Positions 1-9,555 of a stretch of DNA of 64,000 nt are shown here, in pieces (the first letter of the stretch is position 1; each line of letters begins with the position of its first letter). Under the pieces are notes generated by a model. It was not told the origin of the DNA. It saw nothing but the letters and a program-made list of their open reading frames with translations, and searched no databases. The translations under genes were made by a program, and so were the position numbers. The DNA is from Incurvaria masculella (Eukaryota > Arthropoda > Insecta > Lepidoptera > Incurvariidae), in NCBI GenBank assembly GCA_946894095.1, contig OX335641.1:12418501-12482500 (forward strand), in the 5' to 3' direction.

Positions 1-1000
1 TCATGCTAAAATTGCGTTATATGAAACTTCACTTATATCCGCTTAATCTGAATGATTATTGTTCCAATAGCATAACATTGGCCCGATAGAAAAAAATCGC
101 GAAAATAGGTCGATTTTTTCACATTATGCTTTATTTCTCAGAATTGGTGTTAATTACAGTACTAGTAATCTCACATTATATTTGCATCATGATTTTCAAA
201 TTTTTGAATGATTATTGTTGCATTTGGACACAATTTTTCATTCAAAGCATCAAAAAAATGAATTTTGGACTTACGACAAAATTTCTGAGCACCGTAAAGT
301 ATCCCTTTCCCTTTCGTTCTCTTGGCGACTATCTATCGCCATTTCGGTAGCCTCAGTCCGCTGCGATGTTTCGAAGCGGGCGCACGCCTCTCCGCACGAC
401 TCTCCGCACGCGGAGATCGCTTTCGGGATCGCGACAGTAACAAAGTTCCTAACCAAATTCCTACGAGCATCAGCTGAACTTCATAGATGGCGCTGTACAA
501 TTCTCAATCAAATGTTATTGAGGTCTAAAGCCGAAATAATTGAGACTGGTTAGTAACGTTCGGTTAGCAAGATATAAATAAATAAAAATATCATAAATAA
601 ATAAAATATTTGTTATAATATAAAAAAAGTGATGTTTCCAGGAACCGAACTTCGATATGTGTGGTTCTCAACTTCGCAGCAAAAATACGACACTAAAACC
701 ATTGTGCCACGACTATCGTTACGTAATTATGCTAAATTCTCCTTCTCAAGCCTAGCGGGCACTACGAGTATTGGGGCGGCCGTAAATATCCGCCTCCCCG
801 TGGAACGTGCGTCTGCAAGTACGTCCATTGCGGACGGGTCGCGACAGGACAAGTCACATGACCTTGGCAGATAGCTCGGCGGCGGGCGGATTTTTGTAGT
901 TTTTGTCGGCGGCACAGAATAATGAATAACATGAACAGAAGGAAAACTCCGTGAAAAGAATAAATGACATAAATAATATGTTTTGTTTTGTTGGTTCGTT
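1..1000. other. Unassigned non-coding stretch
   Basis: No gene or known element could be supported here. The longest open frames (112 and 117 codons) have no recognisable domain and overlap one another on both strands. The A+T-rich ends and the mixed-composition middle part (about 330-900) look like intron or intergenic sequence. Confidence 0.5.
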
Positions 1001-1180
1001 TTTAGGGTACCGCACCCAAAGGGTGAAAACGAAACCCTATTACTAAGCCTCCGCTGTCCGTCCGTCCGTCCGTCTGTCACAGGGCCTTAGGTAGGCAGCT
1101 GAAATGTTCACGGAGTGTGTATTTATTTTACCGTTATAACAACAAATAGCTAAAATAAAATAATAATAAAAATTAATATT
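1000..1180 (-). repeat. Lepidopteran interspersed repeat with CCGT microsatellite, copy 1
   Basis: The inverted order of landmarks matches the longer copy at 5846-6175: a block resembling GGGTTCCGTACCC, then CCCTATTACTAAGCCTCCGC, then four CCGT units, then the CTGTCACAGGG block and a TTGTTGTTATA-like stretch. It lacks the GGCCAAGTGCGAGTCGGACT end, so it is truncated. The family is common in moth and butterfly genomes; its class (SINE-like or other non-autonomous element) is not decided by this sequence. Confidence 0.75.
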
Positions 1181-1270
1181 ATATAATAAATAATAAATAA
1201 ATTCTATGACGAAAAGAAACTCCAATATTAATCTCGGAGGAACGGTTCAGTTCAATTTCATGTGTTGTAC

Positions 1271-4200
1271 ATGTCAAGTCATGACCAAATATGTTTTCGC
1301 TATATCTGGGAAAACATTTGTCGTAGACCCATCATGCGACCACTCAAAATAAACGCTCCGACCTGATTTACCTTCCCTGTCATGTCAAAATTTGTTTTCG
1401 TTATATCATGGGAAACACTGGTCGTAGACCCATGATGCGACCACTCAAAGTAAACGTCCCGACCTGATCTACCTGTCTGTCATGTCTAAATTTGTTTTCG
1501 TTATGTCTTGGGAAACACTGGTCGTTGACCCATCATGCGACCACTCAAAATAAACGCCCCGACCTGATCTACCTGTCTGTCATGTCAAAATAAGTTTTCG
1601 TTATATTATGGGAAACACTGGTCGCAGACCCATCATGCGACCACTCAAAATAAACGCCCCGACCTGATCTAACTTCCTGTCATGTCAAAATTTTTTTTTC
1701 GTTATATCATGGGAAACACTGGTAGTAGACCCATCATGCGACCACTCAAAATAAACGCCCCGACCTGATCTACCTGTCTGTCATGTCAAAATTAGTTTTC
1801 GTTATATCTTGGGAAACACTGGTCGTAGATCCACGATGCGACCACTCAAAGTAAACGTCCCGATCTGATCTGTCCGTCTGTCATGTCAAAATTTGTTTCC
1901 GTTATATCATGGGAAACACTGGTCGTAGACCCATCATGCGACCACTCAAAATAAACGCCCCGACCTGATCTACCTGTCTGTCATGTCAAAATTTGTTTTC
2001 GTTATATCATGGGAAACACTGGTTGTAGACCCATGATGCGACCACTCAAATTAAACGTCCCGACCTGATCTACCCGTCTGTCATGTCAAAATTTGTTTTC
2101 GTTATATCATGGAAAACACTGTAGATTATATCATGGAAAACACTGTATGTGTCGTAGACCCATCATGCGACCACTCAAAATAAACGCCCCGACCTAATCT
2201 ACCTGTCTGTCATGTCAACATTGTTTTTTGTTATATCATGGGAAACACTGGTCTTAGACCCATCATGCGACCACTGAAAATAAACGCCCCGACCTGATCT
2301 ACCTGTTTGTCATGTCAAAGTTGGTTTTCGTTATATCATGGGAAACACTGGTCGTAGACCCATCATGCGACCACTCAAAATAAACGTCCCGATCTGATCT
2401 ACCCGTCTGTCATGTCAAAATTTGTTTCCGTTATATCATGGGAAACACTGGTCGTAGACCCATCATGCGACCACTCAAAATAAACGTCCCGATCTGATCT
2501 ACCCGTCTGTCATGTCATAATTTGTTTCCGTTATATCATGGGAAACACTGGTCGTAGACCCATCATGCGACCACTCAAAATAAACGCCCCGACCTGATCT
2601 ACCTGTCTGTCATGTCATAATTTGTTTTCGTTATATCATGGGAAACACTGGTTGTAGACCCATGATGCGACCACTCAAATTAAACGCCCCGACCTGATCT
2701 ACCTGTCTGTCATGTCAAAATTTGTTTTCGTTATATCATGGGAAACACTGGTTGTAGACCCATGATGCGACCACTCAAATTAAACGTCCCGACCTGATCT
2801 ACCCGTCTGTCATGTCAAAATTTGTTTTCGTTGTATCATGGAAAACACTGGTCGTAGACCCATCATGCGACCACTCAAAATAAACGTCCCGATCTGATCT
2901 ACCCGTCTGTCATGTCAAAATTTGTTTCCGTTATATCATGGGAAACACTGGTCGTAGACGCATCATGCGACCACTCAAAATAAACGTCCCGATCTGATCT
3001 ACCCGTCTGTCATGTCATAATTTGTTTCCGTTATATCATGGGAAACACTGGTCGTAGACCCATCATGCGACCACTCAAAATAAACGCCCCGACCTGATCT
3101 ACCTGTCTGTCATGTCATAATTTGTTTTCGTTATATCATGGGAAACACTGGTTGTAGACCCATGATGCGACCACTCAAATTAAACGCCCCGACCTGATCT
3201 ACCTGTCTGTCATGTCAAAATTTGTTTTCGTTATATCATGGGAAACACTGGTTGTAGACCCATGATGCGACCACTCAAATTAAACGTCCCGACCTGATCT
3301 ACCCGTCTGTCATGTCAAAATTTGTTTTCGTTGTATCATGGAAAACACTGGTCGTAGACCCATCATGCGACCACTCAAAATAAACGTCCCGATCTGATCT
3401 ACCCGTCTGTCATGTCAAAATTTGTTTCCGTTATATCATGGGAAACACTGGTCGTAGACGCATCATGCGACCACTCAAAATAAACGTCCCGATCTGATCT
3501 ACCCGTCTGTCATGTCATAATTTGTTTCCGTTATATCATGGGAAACACTGGTCGTAGACCCATCATGCGACCACTCAAAATAAACGCCCCGACCTAATCT
3601 ACCTGTCTGTCATGTCAACATTGTTTTTTGTTATATCATGGGAATCACTGGTCTTAGACCCATCATGCGACCACTCAAAATAAACGCCCCGACCTGATCT
3701 ACCTGTCTGTCATGTCATAATTTGTTTTCGTTATATCATGGGAAACACTGGTTGTAGACCCATGATGCGACCACTCAAATTAAACGCCCCGACCTGATCT
3801 ACCTGTCTGTCATGTCAAAATTTGTTTTCGTTATATCATGGGAAACACTGGTTGTAGACCCATGATGCGACCACTCAAATTAAACGTCCCGACCTGATCT
3901 ACCCGTCTGTCATGTCAACATTGTTTTTTGTTATATCATGGGAAACACTGGTCTTAGACCCATCATGCGACCACTCAAAATAAACGCCCCGACCTGATCT
4001 ACCTGTTTGTCATGTCAAAATTGGTTTTCGTTATATCATGGGAAACACTGGTAGTAGACCCATCATGCGACCACTCAAAATAAACGCCCCGACCTGATCT
4101 ACCTGTCTGTCATGTCAAAATTAGTTTTCGTTATATCTTGGGAAACACTGGTCGTAGATCCACGATGCGACCACTCAAAGTAAACGTCCCGATCTGATCT

Positions 4201-5459
4201 ACCCGTCTGTCATGTCAAAATTTGTTTCCGTTTTATCATGGGAAACACTGGTCGTAGACCCATCATGCGACCACTCAAAATAAACGCCCCGACCTGATCT
4301 ACCTGTCTGTCATGTCAACATTGTTTTTTGTTATATCATGGGAAACACTGGTCTTAGACCCATCATGCGACCACTCAAAATAAACGCCCCGACCTGATCT
4401 ACCTGTTTGTCATGTCAAAATTGGTTTTCGTTATATCATGGGAAACACTGGTCGTAGACCCATCATGCGACCACTCAAAATAAACGTCCCGATCTGATCT
4501 ACCCGTCTGTCATGTCAAAATTTGTTTCCGTTATATCATGGGAAACACTGGTCGTAGACCCATCATGCGACCACTCAAAATAAACGTCCCGATCTGATCT
4601 ACCCGTCTGTCATGTCAAAATTTGTTTCCGTTATATCATGGGAAACACTGGTCGTAGACCCATCATGCGACCACTCAAAATAAACGCCCCGACCTGATCT
4701 ACCTGTCTGTCATGTCAAAATTTGTTTTCGTTATATCATGGGAAACACTGGTTGTAGACCCATGATGCGACCACTCAAATTATACGCCCCGACCTGATCT
4801 ACCTGTCTGTCATGTCAAAATTTGTTTTCGTTATATCATGGGAAACACTGGTTGTAGACCCATGATGCGACCACTCAAATTAAACGTCCCGACCTGATCT
4901 ACCCGTCTGTCATGTCAAAATTTGTTTTCGTTGTATCATGGAAAACACTGGTCGTAGACCCATCATGCGACCACTCAAAATAAACGCCCCGACCTAATCT
5001 ACCTGTCTGTCATGTCAACATTGTTTTTTGTTATATCATGGGAAATACTGGTCGTAGACCCATCATGCGACCACTCAAAATAAACGCCCCGACCTGATCT
5101 ACCTGTCTGTCATGTCAAAATTTGTTTTCGTTATATCATGGGAAACACTGGTTGTAGACCCATGATGCGACCACTCAAATTAAACGTCCCGACCTGATCT
5201 ACCCGTATGTCATGTCAAAATTTGTTTTCGTTATATCATGGGAAACACTGGTCGTAGACCCATCATGCGACGACTCAAAATAAACGCCCCGACCTAATCT
5301 ACCTGCCTGTCATGTCAAAATTGTTTTTTGTTATATCATGGGAAACACTGGTCTTAGACCCATCATGCGACCACTCAAAATAAACGCCCCGACCTGATCT
5401 AACTGTCTGTCATGTCAACATTTGTTTTCGTTTTATTATTGGAAACACTGGTCGTAGAC
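1271..5459. repeat. Satellite array, about 100-bp monomer, about 42 copies
   Basis: The landmark CATSATGCGACCACTCAAA recurs every 100-101 bases from 1330 to about 5360. Monomers differ at fixed variant positions (GTCGTAGACC / GTTGTAGACC / GTCTTAGACC; AAATAAACG / AAATTAAACG; GCCCCGACC / GTCCCGATC). The edge monomer at 1271-1370 is the most diverged, as is usual for array edges. One monomer at about 2100-2160 carries an internal duplication of ATATCATGGAAAACACTGTA, so the spacing there is 129 bases. Each monomer has a short inverted repeat, TGGTCG...CGACCA, around the CCCATCATG core. No coding potential: stop codons recur in every frame. Confidence 0.97.
2461..3580. repeat. 500-bp higher-order repeat inside the satellite
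   Basis: Bases 2461-2960 read the same as 2961-3460 at every position I compared, including a private variant (GTAGACG instead of GTAGACC) at 2951-2960 and 3451-3460. The match runs on to about 3580. Five monomers therefore form one higher-order unit. A related, slightly changed five-monomer block occurs at about 4561-4960. Confidence 0.9.
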
Positions 5460-5845
5460 TAGCGATAGGCGATTGCGAATAAAATCAATCGAATTATTCG
5501 ATTGTTCCCGTTATTCGATTCATTCGAATACAAATCTACATTATTCGATTGTTTCACAGCGCTGCTCTGTGGCGCTACAGCGGAGCGGACGAGCGTCCAA
5601 ATATTATAAGACACTTCGGCGCGGCGCGACCGCGCGACTGACGCGAGTGAACGAGATACAATCGACGAGCGCGCATAGGGTTCCGTTTTCGACATCAACA
5701 ACAACGAACAACGACGACAACGTCGCCAACGTCGAACAAAAGATGTTCAAACGACAAAAGACGCGGCACTCGCTGCCGCGGCAAATAGCAGCTAAGTGGA
5801 GGATACTGCGTACCAGGCGACCACAGGAGAGCAAATTGAACTAAA
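5460..5845. other. Unassigned segment between satellite and repeat
   Basis: Begins at the abrupt end of the satellite. It contains several ATTCGATT/GAATCGAAT-like words around 5490-5550 and then a GC-richer part. A 123-codon open frame (5473-5844, +) and overlapping frames on the other strand exist, but the encoded peptide is basic, has no recognisable domain and runs to the edge of a repeat. I see no firm gene. Confidence 0.4.
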
Positions 5846-6175
5846 AAAACGGGCCAAGTGCGAGTCGGACTCGCACACGAAGGGTTCCGTACCATCAACA
5901 CCAAAAATCACGTTTCTTTTGTATGGGCCCCCCTTTAAATTTAATATTTTTTTTTAATTTACCTATTTGTTGTTATAGCGGCAAAATAAATACACACTCT
6001 GTGAAAATTTCAGCTGCCTACCTATTACGGTTCATGAGATAGAGCCCTGTGACAGACGGACGGACGGACGGACGGACGGACGGACGGATGGACGGACGGA
6101 CGGACGGACGGACGGACGGAGAGCAGAGGCTTAGTAATAGGGTTCCGTTTTCACCCTTTGGGTACGGAACCCCAA
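5846..6175 (+). repeat. Lepidopteran interspersed repeat with GGAC microsatellite, copy 2 (full length)
   Basis: Full-length copy. It starts with GGGCCAAGTGCGAGTCGGAC, followed by CGCACACGAAGGGTTCCGTA, an A+T-rich centre, GTTGTTATAGCGGCAAAATA, the block TGAGATAGAGCCCTGTGACA, about 16 GGAC units with one GGAT interruption (about 6056-6120), and then TTAGTAATAGGGTTCCGTTT ending at GGTACGGAACCCC. It is the reference for the shorter copies at 1000, 26994 and 47032. Confidence 0.85.
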
Positions 6176-6720
6176 AAAGTGTCGACACTACTTGTCACAT
6201 TCCTTGGAATAAGCGACGTAGGTACCTGCTTAGTACAAAAAAGGAAATTTACTTCACTTGTGCTGCGGGAGGAATTTGGCCTTTGTTTCGGCTCTCACTA
6301 CTAATGAAGAATGACGTTACGACCATCAGGTTTATTGAAAAATAATTCTTATTTTTATCAATTTACCTATCAATTTGGGAGACAAAAAATTAGATTTTTC
6401 TCCGTTTTCATCACTGCGTTACGGCGCTAGAACGGCGATATAATGTTGTAAGTCGCGTGGCATCATTTTTTGCGCGCTCGTTGTATGGAAATTATTTCTC
6501 CATCGTCTCACGTATATCCTTTTTAAAAGTGTTATTTTACTTTTTATTGTATCAAATGACGTTTATACTTTTTAAAATTGTTTCTCAGGTAAAAACTTTT
6601 ACCAAAACCTATTATTATGTAATATTTTTTTATATGTGTAAATCAATTAAGTCTAACTCACGCTATAATTATATACTATGCACCAATAACAATAAAAAGT
6701 AAAAAAACAGAAAAAAAAAT
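6176..6720. other. Unassigned A+T-rich stretch
   Basis: No supported gene. An 81-codon frame at 6457-6702 encodes a hydrophobic, F/Y/K-rich peptide typical of chance translation of A+T-rich DNA. Confidence 0.4.
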
Positions 6721-6721
6721 T

Positions 6722-6812
6722 GTAACATACAGGATTCGAACCGACATCCCCCATCGAACAATAACTGTAGATAAGACCTCTCACGCGCTACACCAACCAG
6801 CTACTGGCGATC
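6722..6812 (-). repeat. tRNA-derived relic (SINE head or tRNA pseudogene)
   Basis: On the - strand a seven-base leader is followed by TAGCTGGTTGGTGTAGCGCG, which resembles a Pol III A box, and about 60 bases later by GGTTCGAATCC, an exact B box. A run of T follows (Pol III terminator-like). The A-to-B distance is longer than in a standard tRNA, and the acceptor ends and T stem do not pair well, so this is not a working tRNA gene. No downstream SINE body was recognised. Confidence 0.6.
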
Positions 6813-7430
6813 AATGTGAAAATAGTAAATCCTTTCATGAAGTAGAGATCTGACGAAATGGTGGCTGTTTTCTAGCAGCAATGTGAATAATATGGCGGGT
6901 GATCTCGAGCCTTGTGATTGGTTGTATGATCATTGACGACTTGCCGCGGGATCGATACAACTTTCACGAAGTTCCAGCGACGGCGTATAGGTGTCGCTCT
7001 AACAATATCTCATTTCAGTTTTGTCCTAAGATTCACGGCGCCACTGCTGCGTTGGCGTCTAGCGGAGCGGTGGGGGGGAAATCGGGAATTTGTCTAGCTT
7101 CATACGCGGCCTTAACCCGTTGTGGATGGGATCTCAATTTACGTGGACTACGAATTATGGAACAGCTCACGTTCGTGACGAAATTACCTGGACCTTCTCA
7201 GAAAGAGAAATAAAGTGACGTATGACCTCTCGCATGAAAAGCAAGGCCCGTGTCCTGAGCTCAGACTGATGTTAGATAACTATAATCAAGTAAGTTAGTT
7301 CAGTGGTTTTTAAATGATATTCAAACATTGTGGGGATCGTGAATTTCGGATGCCTAAAAGTCGCGCACCATGCCTCTTCCGGTTCCATGTCTATAGAACA
7401 TCTCTAATAGTCTTTCCCATAGTCCTACAG
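6813..7430. other. Unassigned stretch
   Basis: No supported gene. The 104-codon frame at 6899-7213 has no recognisable domain. Confidence 0.35.
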
Positions 7431-7431
7431 T

Positions 7432-7545
7432 TGTATTCAGAGAGCACCTGTCAAAACTTAGTACGAGAATAGCGCCGGACTAACCATACAAAAACCGCTT
7501 TAGTCCGGCGCACTAGGGCTGGTTCCAGCCCGCATATTTTGATAC
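7432..7545 (+). repeat. Partial MITE, family of the element at 57341-57464
   Basis: The text from TATTCAGAGAGCACCTGTCA through CTAACCATACAAAAACCG to GTTTAGTCCG matches the element near 57340, whose ends are TATTCAGAG and CTCTGAATA. The right terminal repeat is missing here. Confidence 0.6.
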
Positions 7546-7564
7546 TCACTAGTTTCTTAGGTCT

Positions 7565-7652
7565 AGCCTTCTACCATGGTAAATTATATCACCGGGCGAT
7601 CCAGACAAATGAGTGATAAATTGAGGACTTTATTTTATTCCGTACCCGCATG
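7565..7652 (+). repeat. Left arm of a MITE split by later insertions
   Basis: ACCATGGTAAATTATATCAC through GAGTGATAAATTGAGGAC to CCGTACCCGCATG is the reverse complement, with some changes, of 9460-9555. About 1.8 kb of TTAA elements and other repeats lies between the arms. The arm resembles the ends of the elements at 41866-42088 and 46175-46395. Confidence 0.75.
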
Positions 7653-8028
7653 TTAAGAACGGCCCGTAAGCCATGCTCCCCATACAAACGTAGTTTACTA
7701 ATCATTTGGAAACAGCTATTCCAATTAAATTGATATTTAATATCTAATATCAGGTAACAAATATCTGTGTCTGCATGCTTTTGTTTTTTTGAAAAATCCA
7801 AACCGAATAAAATGTAAGCAAAAAGAAAATCTTCATACGAATTTTGTTTTCTCTGTGGTTTGACCCAGAATACATTTTCCGAAAAAAGAAAGCCATGCAG
7901 ACACAGATATTTGTAACCTAATATTAGATACCAAATATCAAGTAAGTTGGAACAGTGGTTTTGAAATTATTAGTAAACTACGTTTGTATGGGAGGCGAAA
8001 TTTTGTGATGCTTACGGGCCGACCTTAA
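7653..8028 (+). mobile_element. TTAA-ended MITE, family 3, copy 1 (376 bp)
   Basis: Terminal inverted repeats start TTAAGAACGGCCCGTAAGC and end GCTTACGGGCCGACCTTAA (with small gaps). The sub-terminal inverted arms include the CATACAAACGTAGTTTACTA motif. The length equals that of the copy at 59030-59405. TTAA at both ends is the target-site signature of piggyBac-type elements; no transposase is encoded. Confidence 0.85.
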
Positions 8029-8257
8029 GGTGGGCCCGTAAGCATCAGAAAATTACGCTCCCAATACAAACGTAGTTTACTAATAATTTGAAAACCACTA
8101 TTCCAATTTGCTTGATATTTGGAATTTAATATCAGGCAACAAATATCTATGTCTGCACGTGTTTGTTTTTTCGAAAAATGTATCCTGTGTCACACAACAG
8201 AGAAAAGAAAATTTGTGTCAAGATTTTCTTTTGCCTGTTATTTGACTTGCTTTAGAT

Positions 8258-8720
8258 TTTTTAACCGACTTCAAAAAAGGAGGAGGTTATCAATTCGTCT
8301 GTATGTTTTTTTTTGTTTTTTTTTTATGTTTGTTACCTCATAACTTTTGCCTGGGTGAACCGATTTTGATGATTATTTTTTTAAATGATAGCTAGTGCTT
8401 CCCAAGTGGTCCCATTTTATTTTGGTTAAGTTCTGACAATGATATCCATGAGAAAATCATGAAAGTCTTAAATTTGTATTAAGATGTGCGCGACAAATGG
8501 ACGAATAACTCAATATAACGCCAACCGATTTCAATGATTCTTTTTTTATTGGAAAGGACGTGTACAAATTAGTAAGTGTACTTCAGATTCACTAAAAATA
8601 AACAAATAAAAAAAAATTAACAAAAAAAATAACCGACTTCAAAGAAAAAGCACTAAAAAGTTAAAAATAATTTCCATTTTTGTAGTTACGATTTCTGTTA
8701 TTTTTTGAGTCGGTGTCAGC
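8258..8720. repeat. Lepidopteran dispersed repeat (ACCGACTTCAAAAAAGGAGG type)
   Basis: AACCGACTTCAAAAAAGGAG followed by GAGGTTATCAATTCG is a frequent moth and butterfly repeat end. A second AACCGACTTCAAAG occurs at about 8631. The class is unknown and the boundaries are approximate. Confidence 0.55.
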
Positions 8721-8722
8721 CA

Positions 8723-8753
8723 AGGTTAGGTTAGGTTAGGTTAGGTTAGGTTA
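8723..8753 (+). repeat. Interstitial TTAGG telomere-type tract
   Basis: Five uninterrupted TTAGG units (8726-8750), preceded by AGG and followed by TTA. TTAGG is the usual insect telomere repeat. The tract sits between two dispersed repeats, far from any chromosome end that can be seen here. Confidence 0.85.
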
Positions 8754-8764
8754 ATCCCACACCA

Positions 8765-9108
8765 CCACACCTTCTGTCATGGTATTCGCCCAACACACCA
8801 CATGGGAACTAGGTGCCATGCCAGGACCTTCCTTATATTGCACGGCTACATTGAACTGGATGGAAAACAAGGGCAATTTTCATTGCCGCTTCGACCATCG
8901 TTCATCCAATGCGATGGTACCAACCCGGGCGGGATAAACCCTACCACCTAGTAAGTAAGGAAGGGGACCTACAGTTTAACGTGGAATCCGAACCACGGCC
9001 AGCCTCTCTCAACGGTCGAATGGTCACCCATCCAAGACCAGACCGGACCCAGCGTTGCTTAAATTCGGAGAGCGATCGCCGAAGTGTCGAGCCACTGGGC
9101 CAATGAGG
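8765..9108 (-). mobile_element. SINE with 5S rRNA-derived head
   Basis: Read on the - strand, the head contains TTAAGCAACGCTGGGTCCGG and CTTGGATGGGTGACC (9022-9062). These match the conserved internal promoter part of 5S rRNA (usual form TTAAGCAACG...CTTGGATGGGTGACC). Downstream comes the shared SINE body: GTTAAACTGTAGGTCCCCTT, GGTGGTAGGGTTTATCCC, GGTTGGTACCATCGCATTGG, CATCCAGTTCAATGTAGCC and GGTCCTGGCATGGCACC. The body also occurs at 26715, 27440, 35570, 48165 and 58640, there mostly with another head. Confidence 0.8.
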
Positions 9109-9222
9109 CTGACAATATCCAAATATTAAGTAAATCGGAACAGTGTTTTCCAAATGATTAGGAAACTACCTTTGTATGGGGAACATAGCTTACGGGCCGT
9201 TCTTAACAAAACACAACTAAAT

Positions 9223-9412
9223 CAATACTAATATTATAAATGCCAATTTAACTCTTTTTGTCTGTTGCGTTTTCACGCCTAAACTACTGAACCAATTTTG
9301 ATGAACTTTCGAGTTTCATTTGAAAATTGTTTTGGGGGATTCGTTCACAAATAATTCGGCCCGACATCAGTCTAAAACGACATCGAGCAGAGGCAGGTAC
9401 CTCAGCTAGTAA
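9223..9412 (+). repeat. Dispersed repeat, possibly a non-autonomous Helitron
   Basis: ACTAATATTATAAATGCCAA, followed by TTTTTGTCTGTTGCGTTTTCACG and CTACTGAACCAATTTTGATG, is a widespread lepidopteran repeat. It ends CAGCTAGTA, and CTAG-type ends fit Helitron-like termini. No transposase is visible, so the class is inference. Confidence 0.5.
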
Positions 9413-9454
9413 TTAATAAAACTAAACAACTACTAAAATTACATATTTTGTTGT

Positions 9455-9555
9455 ATTTTGTACCATGCGGGCACGGAATGTAACCAAAAGTCCACAATGT
9501 ATCACTCACTTGTCTGGATCATCCGGTGATCTAATTTACCAAGGTAGACCGGCTC
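9455..9555 (+). repeat. Right arm of the split MITE
   Basis: ACCATGCGGGCACGGAATG through CACTCACTTGTCTGGATCAT to TCTAATTTACCAAGGTAGACC is the inverted partner of 7565-7652. Confidence 0.75.

Larger units (their letters stand above)
8025..9206 (-). mobile_element. TTAA-ended MITE, family 3, copy 2, interrupted
   Basis: The element is inverted relative to copy 1 and shares its boundary TTAA (8025-8028). The 8025-8175 part corresponds to one half of the element and 9115-9206 to the other end, closing with TACGGGCCGTTCTTAA. About 0.9 kb of later insertions separates the halves: an ACCGACTTCAAAAAAGG-type repeat, a TTAGG tract and a SINE. Confidence 0.75.

Noticed and set aside
1271..5459. CRISPR-like array
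   Set aside because: Whole 100-bp units are repeated, with no constant repeat and unique spacer pattern; eukaryotic satellite.
6722..6812. Functional tRNA gene
   Set aside because: B box is perfect but the A-to-B distance is too long and the acceptor and T stems do not pair; treated as a relic.
9022..9062. 5S rRNA gene
   Set aside because: Only the internal promoter part is present, fused to a SINE body; no full 5S ends.
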